DNA of 64,000 nucleotides from Roseiarcus sp963809245. Lineage in GTDB: Bacteria > Pseudomonadota > Alphaproteobacteria > Rhizobiales > Beijerinckiaceae. The notes under the pieces are model-generated. The model was not told where the DNA came from. It searched no databases and saw only the letters and a program-made list of their open reading frames with translations. The stretch covers positions 372,001 to 436,000 of the forward strand of contig CAWEIU010000009.1 of the NCBI GenBank assembly GCA_963809245.1, written 5' to 3'. Numbering within the stretch: the first letter of the stretch is position 1; each line of letters begins with the position of its first letter. Positions 55,893-64,000 of the stretch are shown one piece after another. The position numbers and the translations under genes were made by a program.

Positions 55893-56738
55893 ATGAGCGA
55901 GGCAACCTTGACAGAACCATCCGACGCCGCCGTCGCCGCGCTCGCCGAACGCGGCGTGACGTCCATGCCGCCGCTCGGCTTCGTGCTCGGCTCGGGACTC
56001 GGCGGCCTCGCCGACGAAGTCGAGGACGCGGTCGCCATTCCCTATCGGGACATTCCCGGCTTTCCCGTTCCGACTGTCGCCGGCCACAACGGGCGGCTCG
56101 TTCTCGGGCGCCTCGAGGGGCGGCGCGTCGCGCTGTTCCAGGGGCGCGGCCACTATTACGAGCGCGGCGACGCGCGCGCGATGTTCGTCGCGCTCGAGAC
56201 CTTCAAGCGCCTCGGCGGGCGCGTTCTCTTCCTCACCAACGCCGCCGGCGGGCTGCATGCCGACTGGCGCCCGCCCGCGCTCGCGGCGATCGTCGACCAC
56301 ATCAATTTCGCCGGCGCCAACCCGCTGATCGGCCTGCCCACCGACGAGCGCTTCGTGCCGCTCACCGAGGCCTACGACCGCGATCTTCTGACGACGCTCA
56401 AGGGCGCGGCGCGGCGCGCCGACATCGATCTGCACGAGGGGGTCTACATGTGGTTCTCGGGCCCCAGCTTCGAGACGCCGGCCGAGATTCGCGCGGCAAA
56501 AATTCTCGGCGCCGATCTCGTCGGCATGTCGACGGTTCCCGAGGTGCTGATCGCGCGCTTGCTTGGCCTGCGATGCGCCGCCGCCTCGCTGGTGACGAAC
56601 TTCGCCGCCGGCCTTTCGGGCGGCGATCCGAGCCACAAGGAAACGCAGGACGTGGCGCAGCTCGGCTCGCAACAATTCCGCCGTCTTCTGCGTGCTTTCA
56701 TCGCCGCTCGCGATGACGAGGCTTGGGGGCGCTCATGA
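55893..56738 (+). CDS. punA: Purine-nucleoside phosphorylase (PunA/trimeric type)
   Basis: Phosphorolyses inosine and guanosine; about 281 residues. Motifs FVLGSGLGGLADEVE (phosphate loop), QGRGHYYERGD, FLTNAAGGL and WFSGPSFETPAEIR identify the trimeric PNP family. ATG 55893 (MSEATL) or the upstream ATG 55863 may be used. Its stop overlaps deoA as ATGA, so the two are coupled. Confidence 0.92.
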   Translation: MSEATLTEPSDAAVAALAERGVTSMPPLGFVLGSGLGGLADEVEDAVAIPYRDIPGFPVPTVAGHNGRLVLGRLEGRRVALFQGRGHYYERGDARAMFVALETFKRLGGRVLFLTNAAGGLHADWRPPALAAIVDHINFAGANPLIGLPTDERFVPLTEAYDRDLLTTLKGAARRADIDLHEGVYMWFSGPSFETPAEIRAAKILGADLVGMSTVPEVLIARLLGLRCAAASLVTNFAAGLSGGDPSHKETQDVAQLGSQQFRRLLRAFIAARDDEAWGRS

Positions 56739-58067
56739 TTCTGCCGCAGGAAATTATTCGCGCCAAGCGCGACGGCCAGACGCTGCGCGGCGACGAGATC
56801 GACGCCTTCATCGAGGGCCTCACGGCCGGGACGCGTCAGCGAGGGGCAGGCCGCCGCCTTCGCGATGGCCGTCTACTTCCGCGGCATGAACCTCGAGGAG
56901 CGCGTCCACCTGACGCGCGCGATGACCGCCTCGGGCGCGGTGCTCGACTGGAGCGAGGCCAATCTTCCCGGGCCGATCGTCGACAAGCATTCCACCGGCG
57001 GCGTCGGCGACAATGTGAGCCTCATGCTCGCGCCGATGCTCGCGGCTTGCGGCGCCTACGTGCCGATGATCTCCGGCCGCGGCCTCGGCCATACCGGCGG
57101 CACGCTCGACAAGCTCGATTCGATCCCCGGCTACGTCTCGCAGCCCGACCTGCCGCTGTTCCGGCGCGTCGTCGCCGAGGCGGGCTGCGCCATCATCGGC
57201 CAGACTGCCGATCTCGCCCCGGCGGACCGCCGCCTCTACGCGGTTCGCGACGTCACGGCGACGGTCGAATCGATCGCGCTGATCACCGCCTCGATCCTCT
57301 CCAAGAAGCTCGCTGCCGGCCTTCAGGGGCTGGTGATGGACGTCAAGACGGGTTCCGGCGCCTTCATGCCGACGCTGGACGCCGCGCGCGAGCTCGCCGA
57401 CAGCATCGTCGGCGTCGCCAATGGCGCCGGCCTGCCGACCGCCGCGCTGATCACCGACATGAACGAGCCGCTCGCCAGCGCGGCCGGCAACGCGGTCGAG
57501 GTGCTCAACGCGGTCGATTATCTCACCGGCGCGCGGCGCGACCCGCGCCTGCACGCCGTCACGCTCGCGCTCGGGGCGGAGCTCTTGACCCTCGGCGGCC
57601 TGTCAGCGGATCGGTTCATCGCGCGCGCGGCGCTCGAGCGTGCGCTCGCCAGCGGCGCCGCGGCGGAGCGTTTCGAGCGCATGGTCGCCTTGCTCGGCGG
57701 GCCGCCGAGTTTCCTCGCCAAAGCGCGTCATTCGCTGCCCGCCGCGGCGACCATCGTCGCGGCGGCGCCGGAGCGCGCTGGCTTCGTGACCGCGATCGAC
57801 GTTCGCGCCGTCGGCATTGCAGTGGTCGAGCTCGGCGGCGGGCGCGCCCGCGCGACCGATACGATCGACCCCGCCGTCGGCTTCACCGGGCTTGCCGGGC
57901 TCGGCGCTGAAGTCTCCGCCGCCGCGCCGCTCGCCCTGGTGCATGCCCGCGACGAGGCGAGCGCCCTGGCGGCCGCCGAGCGCTTGCGAGCAGCCTATGT
58001 GATAGGGGACGCGCCGCCTGCGCTCGCCGATCCGGTCGTCGCGCGGGTCGGCGAGAGCGCCGCATGA
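56735..58067 (+). CDS. deoA: Thymidine phosphorylase (frame broken by one base)
   Basis: Phosphorolyses thymidine and deoxyuridine; 443 residues after one correction, close to E. coli DeoA (440). N terminus MILPQEIIRAKRDGQTL; the family signature KHSTGGVGDNVSLMLAP and SGRGLGHTGGTLDKLDSIPG is in the second part. Near 56831-56836 an extra base splits the frame, with the conserved SEGQAAAFAMAVYFRGM continuing in the next one. Uncorrected, the N-terminal frame reads nonsense after residue 33. Starts overlapping punA (ATGA) and stops overlapping ghrA (ATGA). Confidence 0.93.
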
Positions 58068-59008
58068 GCATTCTCCTGTCGGTGACCGGCTGGGACCCGA
58101 CGCCCTGGCGGCGTCGCTTCGAGGCCCTGCTGCCGGACGCTTCCATCGCGACGCCCGAGACGCTCGCCGATCGCGCCGCCGTCCGTTTCGCGATCTGCTG
58201 GCGGCCGTCGCGCGGTTCGCTCGCGGACCTTCCCAACCTTAAGGCGATCTTCTCGCTCGGCGCGGGCGTCGATCACCTGTTCGAGGCCGCCGATCTGCCC
58301 GACGTCCCGATCGTGCGCGTCGTCGATCCCGATCTCACCGGCCGCATGAGCGAGTGGGTGGTGCTGAACGCCCTGCTGCATCTGCGCGATTTTCGCCGCT
58401 ACGAGCGCCAGCAGCGCGAAGCCGTCTGGGACAAGGACGACGATCCGCCCACTGCCGGCGAAGTGCGGGTCGGGATGATGGGCTTGGGCGAACTCGGCCG
58501 CGACGCGGCGCGCAAGCTCAAGACCCTCGGCTTCGACGTCGCCGGCTGGAGCGCGAGCCCGAAGACCGAGCCCGGCGTCGAATGCTTCCACGGCCCGGCC
58601 GGGCTCGACGCGATGCTGGCGCGGACCGACATTCTCGTCGCGCTGGTGCCCCTCACGCCGGCGACGCGCGGCATTCTCAACGCGCGCCTCTTCGCCAAAC
58701 TGGCGCGGGGCGGGGCGCTCGGCGGCCCCATCATCCTCAACGGCGGCCGCGGCGGCCTGCAGGTCGAAGCCGACATCCTCGCCGCGCTCGACGAGGGCGT
58801 CCTGAAGGCCGCCTCGCTCGACGTGTTCGACCCCGAGCCGCTGCCGCGCGACTCTGCGCTCTGGAGCCACCCCAACGTCATCGTCAGCCCGCACAACGCA
58901 GCGGTCTCCTCGCACGGTGCGGTCGCGAACTTCGTCGCGGAACAGATCAAGGCGTTCGAACGCGGCGAACCGCTGCGGCATTTGGTGGATCGGCGGCGCG
59001 GGTATTAG
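58064..59008 (+). CDS. ghrA: Glyoxylate/hydroxypyruvate reductase A
   Basis: NAD(P)H-dependent 2-hydroxyacid dehydrogenase of 314 residues. Nucleotide-binding motif VGMMGLGELGRDAARKL (residues 138-154), the substrate-side arginine in LNGGRGG and the catalytic glutamate/histidine region DPEPLPRDSALWSHPNVIVSPHNAA. Overlap with deoA (ATGA) places it in the nucleoside operon; reduction of an aldehyde-derived acid from deoxyribose is speculative. Confidence 0.88.
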   Translation: MSILLSVTGWDPTPWRRRFEALLPDASIATPETLADRAAVRFAICWRPSRGSLADLPNLKAIFSLGAGVDHLFEAADLPDVPIVRVVDPDLTGRMSEWVVLNALLHLRDFRRYERQQREAVWDKDDDPPTAGEVRVGMMGLGELGRDAARKLKTLGFDVAGWSASPKTEPGVECFHGPAGLDAMLARTDILVALVPLTPATRGILNARLFAKLARGGALGGPIILNGGRGGLQVEADILAALDEGVLKAASLDVFDPEPLPRDSALWSHPNVIVSPHNAAVSSHGAVANFVAEQIKAFERGEPLRHLVDRRRGY

Positions 59009-59094
59009 GCGGCGCCTTTCGGTTCCTGGGATCCGGAATTCCCTCCCGACCTGGACGGTGCTACGATCGCGCATTGACGGTCGGAGGAAGCGCC

Positions 59095-60486
59095 TTGGCG
59101 CCTAACCATGTCGTGCGCAAGTTGGCGGCGATCGTGGCGGCCGACGTCGCGGGTTATTCGCGGCTTATGGCGGCTGACGAAGAGGGCACCCTTGAGCGGC
59201 TCAAGGCGCATCGCGAGGCGCTGATCGATCCCAAAATCGCCGAGTACAGTGGCCGCATCATCAAGACGACCGGCGACGGCTTGCTTGCCGAATTCGCCTC
59301 CGCGGTCGACGCTGTGCGCAGCGTGGTGGAAATCCAACGCGGCATGATCGAGCGGAACGCCGGCGTTCCCCGCGACAAGCGCATGGATTTTCGCATCGGC
59401 GTCAATATTGGCGACGTGATCGTCGAGGGCGACGATATTTTTGGCCATGGCGTCAATCTCGCAGCGCGGCTGGAGGGCATCGCCGACGCCGGTGGCGTAA
59501 TGGTCTCCGAGGTGGTCCGCGACCAGGTGCGCGACAAGCTGAATGTCCGCTTCGACGATCTCGGCCAGCGCAACGTCAAGAATATTCCCCGCCCGGTCCA
59601 TGCGTATCGAGTCCGGTTGACCGATGGGGGATGGCGCTGGCGCATCTCGCAATTGCCAGGGAATGCGGGCTTCCAACGACTGCCGGATGCGCGGATCGCC
59701 GTTGCTCTCGCGTTGTTGATTGGCGCGGGCGCTGGCGCCAATTGGTACTTCTCAAGAGGTTCGGACGCTGAGGCGCCGGCGGTCGCTGCGGTGTCGTCGG
59801 GGACGTCTGTGGAACCAGCGGCGACGCCGTCGGCCGGACCCGAAGCGCAAAACATGTCAAATGCGGCCGCCGAGAACTCGGCCGTCTCGACAATTGCGCT
59901 GGCCGGCCCCCAAACCGTGGGAGCGCTGCCGTCGGATTCCGTCGACCTCGCCTTGGTCCCACAGATTCGCGCTGAGCTACGCCGACTCGGTTGCTATGCC
60001 GGCCCCGACGTCGTGTGGGACGCGCCCGCGATGACGAGCGGCGTCGCTCGATATACGCTTTACGCTAGGCTTGGATCGCCGCCCAAGGCGCCGACGCTCG
60101 GGGTGTTGCAGGATCTGAAGGGCCGGACCGACCGCTTATGCCCGCTCGAGTGCTCGCCGAGTGAAGTCGCGGTGGGCGGACGTTGCGTCTTCAAAGTCTC
60201 GGCCCATGTGAACGATCGAATTCGAACCCGGCGCGTTGCGCCGTCAATCGAGCCCGCTCAGGAGCCGGCGACTCCGACTCAGGAGCCAATCGCAAGTACC
60301 TTTGACTCAAGCTGGCGTGCCGTGCACACGGGGGCTTGCCCGCTTCCCTCGTGCGGATCGCAGCCCATTCGACCCGCTCAGGCGCCGAATGAGCCCGCTC
60401 CTGCATCAACGAATAGCACATTTGACGCGAGCTGGCGCGCGGTCCACACGGGAGCTTGCCCGCCGCCTCACTGCGGGCTGGAGTAG
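59095..60486 (+). CDS. Class III adenylate/guanylate cyclase with membrane helix and duplicated C-terminal motif
   Basis: 463 residues. The N-terminal catalytic domain (residues 5-170) has VAADVAGYSRLMAADEEGTL, KTTGDGLLAEFASAVDAV and RIGVNIGDVIVEGDDIFGHGVN, the metal- and substrate-binding motifs of class III cyclases. A membrane helix (ARIAVALALLIGAGAGANWY) follows, then a periplasm-side region with a small Cys-rich domain (LECSPSEVAVGGRC) and two copies of TFDxSWRAVHTGACPxPxCG near the C terminus. TTG start at 59095 with GGAGGAAG upstream; no ATG fits. The open frame back to 58354 is a shadow of ghrA. Confidence 0.83.
   Translation: MAPNHVVRKLAAIVAADVAGYSRLMAADEEGTLERLKAHREALIDPKIAEYSGRIIKTTGDGLLAEFASAVDAVRSVVEIQRGMIERNAGVPRDKRMDFRIGVNIGDVIVEGDDIFGHGVNLAARLEGIADAGGVMVSEVVRDQVRDKLNVRFDDLGQRNVKNIPRPVHAYRVRLTDGGWRWRISQLPGNAGFQRLPDARIAVALALLIGAGAGANWYFSRGSDAEAPAVAAVSSGTSVEPAATPSAGPEAQNMSNAAAENSAVSTIALAGPQTVGALPSDSVDLALVPQIRAELRRLGCYAGPDVVWDAPAMTSGVARYTLYARLGSPPKAPTLGVLQDLKGRTDRLCPLECSPSEVAVGGRCVFKVSAHVNDRIRTRRVAPSIEPAQEPATPTQEPIASTFDSSWRAVHTGACPLPSCGSQPIRPAQAPNEPAPASTNSTFDASWRAVHTGACPPPHCGLE
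60295..60477 (+). repeat. Two copies of a 63-base coding repeat in the cyclase gene
   Basis: Copies at 60295-60357 and 60415-60477, 120 bases apart, encode TFDSSWRAVHTGACPLPSCG and TFDASWRAVHTGACPPPHCG. Wobble positions have diverged while the protein is kept, so the motif is under selection. Confidence 0.85.
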
Positions 60487-60590
60487 GGGTGTTGCAATCG
60501 GCTCGGCGGCGCAGGCCGTCTGCGAGAGCATACTCCAGGTCGCGACCAGCCCTTCCAGAATCGTCCGGCGCCGCCTAAATCTGCCGCAGC

Positions 60591-62600
60591 ATGTCAGGCG
60601 CACCCAAAGACCCGCTCACCGCCGACGCCGGCTTCGATCCCGCCGCCGATCTCGCCGAGCCGGAACCCGAAGACGTCTCGCCCGCGCTCGAACTCGAACT
60701 CGACGAGGCCCAGGTCGAGCCGGGCTCGCTCGCGCGCGGCGCGGCGGTCGTCAAATCGTTCTGGAAGCACGCGCCGCTCGGGCCCGGCGTCTATCGCATG
60801 ATCGGCGCCGACGGCGAGGTGCTCTATGTCGGCAAGGCGCGCTCGATCAAGCGCCGCATCCTCAGTTACGCGACGCCGGAGCGCGTCAGCGTGCGCATCG
60901 CGCGGATGGTGTCGCAGACCTGCTCGATGGTGTTCGTCACCACCGAGACGGAGGCCGAGGCGCTGCTGCTGGAGGCCAATTTCATCAAGCAGCTCAAGCC
61001 GCGCTACAACGTGCTGCTGCGCGACGACAAGAGCTTTCCCTATATCCTGATCGCCGGCGGCCATCAGGCGCCGCGCCTCCTCAAGCATCGCGGCGCGCGC
61101 TCGGCGCCGGGCGATTATTTCGGACCCTTCGCCAATGTCGGCGCGGTGACGCGCACGCTCAACGCGCTGCAGCGCGCGTTCCTCTTGCGCACCTGCCCGG
61201 ACAGTTATTACGAGAACCGCACGCGGCCGTGCCTGCTCTATCAGATCAAGCGCTGCTCGGCGCCGTGCACCGGCGAGATCGCGCCCTCCGACTACGCCGA
61301 GCTGGTCGCCGAGGCGCGCGACTTCCTATCCGGCCGCAGCCGCGCAATCCGGCATCGGCTGGCCACGGAAATGAGCGAGGCGGCCGAGGCGCTCGCCTTC
61401 GAGAAAGCGGCGCGCCTGCGCGACCGCATCTCGGCGCTGTCGATGATTCAGGGCGAGCAGAGCGTCAATCCGCGTTCGGTGCCGGAGGCGGACGTGTTCG
61501 CGATTTGCGAGGAGGCGGGCCAGTTCTGCATCGAGGCGTTCTTCTTCCGCACCTACCAGAACTGGGGCAATCGCGCTTATTTTCCGCGCGCCGACCGGGC
61601 GATGAGCGCGCAGGACGTGCTCGATTCTTTCCTGGGGCAGTTTTATCTCGAGCGGCCCGCGCCGCGCCTCGTGCTGCTGAGCCACGACGTTGCCTCGTGC
61701 GAGTCGCTGCGCGACATTCTGAGCGCCCGCGCCGGCCATCGCATCGCCGTCGGCGCGCCGCGACGCGGCGAGAAAAAGGAGCTGGTGGACAACGCGCTTC
61801 GCAATGCGCGCGAGGCGCTGTCGCGCAAGCTCGCCGAGGCGGCGAGCCAGGAGAAGCTTCTCGCTGCGCTCGGGACGGCTTTCGGCGTGGAGACGCCGCT
61901 GCGCCGGGTCGAGGTCTACGACAATTCGCACATCATGGGGACCAACGCGATCGGCGCGATGATCGTCGCCGGCCCGGAAGGTTTTGTGAAGAACCAGTAC
62001 CGGACCTTCAACATCAAGAGCACGACCCTGACGCCCGGCGACGACTACGGGATGATGCGCGAAGTGCTGAGCCGCCGCTTCGCGCGCCTCGCCAAGCAGG
62101 AAGCCGAGGCGCCCGCGCACGCCGACGAAGGCGCTTTCCCCGACCGGCCCGACCTCGTCATCATCGACGGCGGACGCGGCCAGTTGGAGGCGGCCAAGCA
62201 GATTTTCGCCGAACAAGAGGTCGACGGCGTCGCGCTCGCCTCGATCGCCAAGGGGCCGGATCGCAACGCCGGGCGCGAGACCTTCTTCATCGAAGGCCGC
62301 GAGCCGTTCAAGCTGAGCCCGCGCGATCCGGCGCTGTTCTTCGTTCAGCGCCTGCGCGACGAGGCGCATCGCTTCGCCATCGGCACGCATCGTGCGCGGC
62401 GCAAGCGGGAATTCGTCAAGAGCCCGCTCGACGAAATCCCCGGCATCGGCCCGGCCCGCAAGCGCGCTTTGCTGCACGCCTTCGGCTCCGCCAAGGACGT
62501 CGCCAGAGCCGGCCTCGCCGATCTCGAGAAGACGCCGGGCCTCAACGCCGCGACGGCGAAGCTGGTCTACGATTTCTTTCACGAGGCTGGCAGGACCTGA
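60591..62600 (+). CDS. uvrC: Excinuclease ABC subunit C
   Basis: 669 residues; makes the dual incisions in nucleotide excision repair. N-terminal GIY-YIG nuclease (GPGVYRMIGADGEVLYVGKA), UvrB-binding helices in the middle, RNase H-like nuclease (RVEVYDNSHIMGTNAIGAMI, DLVIIDGGRGQLEAA), and a C-terminal helix-hairpin-helix pair (IPGIGPARKRALLHAFGS). ATG at 60591. No frame problems. Confidence 0.96.
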   Translation: MSGAPKDPLTADAGFDPAADLAEPEPEDVSPALELELDEAQVEPGSLARGAAVVKSFWKHAPLGPGVYRMIGADGEVLYVGKARSIKRRILSYATPERVSVRIARMVSQTCSMVFVTTETEAEALLLEANFIKQLKPRYNVLLRDDKSFPYILIAGGHQAPRLLKHRGARSAPGDYFGPFANVGAVTRTLNALQRAFLLRTCPDSYYENRTRPCLLYQIKRCSAPCTGEIAPSDYAELVAEARDFLSGRSRAIRHRLATEMSEAAEALAFEKAARLRDRISALSMIQGEQSVNPRSVPEADVFAICEEAGQFCIEAFFFRTYQNWGNRAYFPRADRAMSAQDVLDSFLGQFYLERPAPRLVLLSHDVASCESLRDILSARAGHRIAVGAPRRGEKKELVDNALRNAREALSRKLAEAASQEKLLAALGTAFGVETPLRRVEVYDNSHIMGTNAIGAMIVAGPEGFVKNQYRTFNIKSTTLTPGDDYGMMREVLSRRFARLAKQEAEAPAHADEGAFPDRPDLVIIDGGRGQLEAAKQIFAEQEVDGVALASIAKGPDRNAGRETFFIEGREPFKLSPRDPALFFVQRLRDEAHRFAIGTHRARRKREFVKSPLDEIPGIGPARKRALLHAFGSAKDVARAGLADLEKTPGLNAATAKLVYDFFHEAGRT

Positions 62601-62622
62601 GGCGGCGTGCTAGGGGGCGACT

Positions 62623-62783
62623 TCCCCTTCTCCCCTTGCGGGAGAAGGTGGCGCGCCGTTAGGCGCGACGGATGAAGGGGTCGGCGCGTGAGCGCCTTGC
62701 CCCCTCGCCGCAGATGCGCCTTTCGGCGCGACCCCTCATCCGGCCGGCTTCGCCGGCCACCTTCTCCCGCAAGGGGAGAAGGG
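62623..62783. repeat. Facing GGGAGAAGG palindromes between uvrC and prmA
   Basis: CTTCTCCCCTTGCGGGAGAAGG near the uvrC end and its counterpart CCTTCTCCCGCAAGGGGAGAAGG near 62759-62781, with GCGCGCCGTTAGGCGCG and GGCCGGCTTCGCCGGCC hairpins between. Same family as 12245-12377; here the right-hand hairpin lies just ahead of the prmA start. Confidence 0.75.
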
Positions 62784-62801
62784 CGTCCTGTGGAAGCCGC
62801 A

Positions 62802-63713
62802 ATGCTCGAAGGCCTGCCCCCCAACAACGCCGCGCACCTCCTGCGCCTCGTCTGCGACGAGAAGCGCGCGCGGGCGGTCGCCGACCTCATCGTCGAAAGT
62901 TTTGAGCCCGCCGAGGCCGCGTCGACCGCCTTCGAGACCGAGGAGCCGTGGCCGGGCGGCGGCAAGGCGTGGCTGGTGGAGGTCTATTTCGGCTTCGAGC
63001 CGGACGAAGAGGGCTTGCGCGAGCTTGTCGCCCTCGCGGCGGGAGAGGAGGCTGCGAGCGCGGTCGAATTCGGCCTCACCGAGAAGCGCGATTGGGTCGC
63101 CAACGCGCTCGCCGGCCTCGCGCCGGTGAGGGCGGGGCGCTTCCTCGTCCATGGAGCGCATGATCGTCCAAGGGTCAAGCCGAACGATGTCGGCGTCGAG
63201 ATCGAAGCCGGCCTCGCCTTCGGCACCGGCCACCACGGCACGACGCGCGGTTGCCTCATCCATTTCGACCGCCTCCTGAAGCGACGACGCCCGGCCCATG
63301 TGCTCGACGTCGGCTGCGGCGCCGGCGTGCTCGCCATCGCCGCCGCGAAAGTCCTCGGACGTAAGGTCTGGCTCGGCGACATCGATCCCGTCGCCGTCGA
63401 GGTCGCCAACGCCAACGCGCGGCTGAACGGCGTCGGCGCGCATTGCAAGGCGATCGTCTCGCGCGGCGTCGAGAGCCGGGCGCTGCGGGAAGGCGCGCCC
63501 TACGACGTCGTCTTCGCCAACATCCTCGCCAAGCCCCTGCGCCTGCTCGCCCCTTCGCTCGCCGCCGTCATCGCGCGCGACGGCGAGGCGATCGTCTCCG
63601 GCCTGCTGCTCGGGGATGTCCCCGGCGTTCTGGCGGCGTGGCGGGCGCAGGGGTTTTCCTTGCGCGAGCGCATCGACCTCGAGGGCTGGGCGAGCTTGCG
63701 GTTGGGCCGGTGA
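62802..63713 (+). CDS. prmA: Ribosomal protein L11 methyltransferase
   Basis: About 303 residues; trimethylates ribosomal protein L11. SAM motif VLDVGCGAGVLAIAAAKVLG, AFGTGHHGTTRGCL (substrate-binding loop) and NILAKPLRLLAP match PrmA. ATG 62802 has GGAAG six bases upstream; a GTG at 62790 is an alternative. The longer frame to 62688 is translated repeat DNA. Confidence 0.92.
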   Translation: MLEGLPPNNAAHLLRLVCDEKRARAVADLIVESFEPAEAASTAFETEEPWPGGGKAWLVEVYFGFEPDEEGLRELVALAAGEEAASAVEFGLTEKRDWVANALAGLAPVRAGRFLVHGAHDRPRVKPNDVGVEIEAGLAFGTGHHGTTRGCLIHFDRLLKRRRPAHVLDVGCGAGVLAIAAAKVLGRKVWLGDIDPVAVEVANANARLNGVGAHCKAIVSRGVESRALREGAPYDVVFANILAKPLRLLAPSLAAVIARDGEAIVSGLLLGDVPGVLAAWRAQGFSLRERIDLEGWASLRLGR

Positions 63714-63770
63714 GGCTTGCGCGCACCCGCTCCCTGCCATACATATCCATTTTGCCGCAGGGGATATTCC

Positions 63771-64000
63771 ATGCCGCTTTATATCCGCGATGATGACGTG
63801 GATGCGTTGGCCATCCAAGTGCAGGCGATAACGGGTGCGCCGACGAAGACGGAGGCGGTGAGGCTCGCGCTTCAGCACGAGATCGCGCGCAACCGAAAGG
63901 CGACGCCACTGCGGGAGCGTTTGGCGAAGGCGAAGGCGCTCGCGGAGTCGATTGGCGTCCGTGACCCTGCCTTCAACATGAAGACCTTCACGGACGAGAT
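63771..64000 (+). CDS. VapB-type antitoxin, truncated by the window end
   Basis: First 76 codons of a small protein: PLYIRDDDVDALAIQVQAIT, then GAPTKTEAVRLAL and PLRERLAKAK, the signature of the VapB/PSK-type transcription factor antitoxins. The gene continues past 64000; a vapC PIN-domain toxin would be expected immediately downstream but cannot be seen. GGGGATA precedes the ATG. Confidence 0.78.
   Translation, partial: MPLYIRDDDVDALAIQVQAITGAPTKTEAVRLALQHEIARNRKATPLRERLAKAKALAESIGVRDPAFNMKTFTDE

Noticed and set aside
58354..59094. N-terminal extension of the cyclase upstream of 59095
   Set aside because: That part overlaps ghrA in another frame and lacks any cyclase motif; the TTG with GGAGGAAG at 59095 fits the family N terminus.
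60236..62662. 808-codon plus-strand frame across uvrC
   Set aside because: It runs out of register over a fully conserved uvrC and is rich in Arg/Ala with no recognisable domain.

Overview
The window is high-GC chromosomal DNA from an alphaproteobacterium, most likely Rhizobiales. The evidence is the protein flavour, the dense overlapping-ATGA operons and the short GC-rich intergenic palindromes. A genus cannot be named from the sequence alone; a metabolically versatile soil or freshwater Beijerinckiaceae/Rhodoblastus-like organism would fit. There are no rRNA genes, no CRISPR array and no transposase. The only RNA gene seen is the selenocysteine tRNA.

Layout: (1) 82-1056, an EamA-type permease. 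(2) 1412-17106, a selenocysteine island: formate dehydrogenase fdnGHI with an in-frame UGA codon and SECIS hairpin, fdhE, then (after a multicopper oxidase and a permease on the minus strand) selD, an L,D-transpeptidase, and a minus-strand operon selA - SEL1-repeat protein - selB - selC (tRNA-Sec) - a 126-aa unknown. The SelB reading frame runs straight through the tRNA gene. (3) 17301-22815, acetoin/2-oxoacid dehydrogenase acoABC with a SorC-type regulator, then a cyclopropane-synthase-like methyltransferase. (4) 22955-36197, aerobic benzoyl-CoA (box) catabolism: pcaF-type thiolase, boxR, boxA, boxB, boxC, an alpha/beta hydrolase and benzoate-CoA ligase, interrupted by small envelope and unknown genes. 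(5) 36618-41933, a di-haem peroxidase-like protein with an OprB porin, a TauE/SafE exporter and ispG. (6) 42034-43835, a two-gene module that looks like an HNH-type nuclease toxin followed by a DUF2019-type immunity protein. (7) 43887-49729, PaiB, a YqjI-like PadR regulator, a dienelactone hydrolase, UspA, an M24 homologue, a lipoprotein and prs. (8) 50009-59008, nucleoside uptake (BMP-type ABC transporter) and salvage (cdd, purine nucleoside phosphorylase, deoA, ghrA), with a RelE/XRE toxin-antitoxin pair between cdd and the phosphorylase. (9) 59095-64000, an adenylate/guanylate cyclase with a duplicated C-terminal motif, uvrC, prmA and a truncated VapB-like antitoxin at the window edge.

How they work together: region 2 makes a periplasm-facing formate:quinone oxidoreductase and the whole dedicated machinery to insert its one selenocysteine (Sec synthesis, selenophosphate, elongation factor, tRNA). 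Region 4 turns benzoate into benzoyl-CoA, epoxidises and hydrolytically opens the ring; the last steps end in the thiolase, but the semialdehyde dehydrogenase (boxD) is not in the window. Region 8 is a single uptake-and-phosphorolysis pathway for nucleosides.

Quality caveat: six conserved genes (boxB, benzoate-CoA ligase, the peroxidase, ispG, cdd, deoA) each carry exactly one extra base that breaks the frame. Because all six are +1 and lie in unrelated genes, I read them as probable sequence errors and annotate the restored genes.
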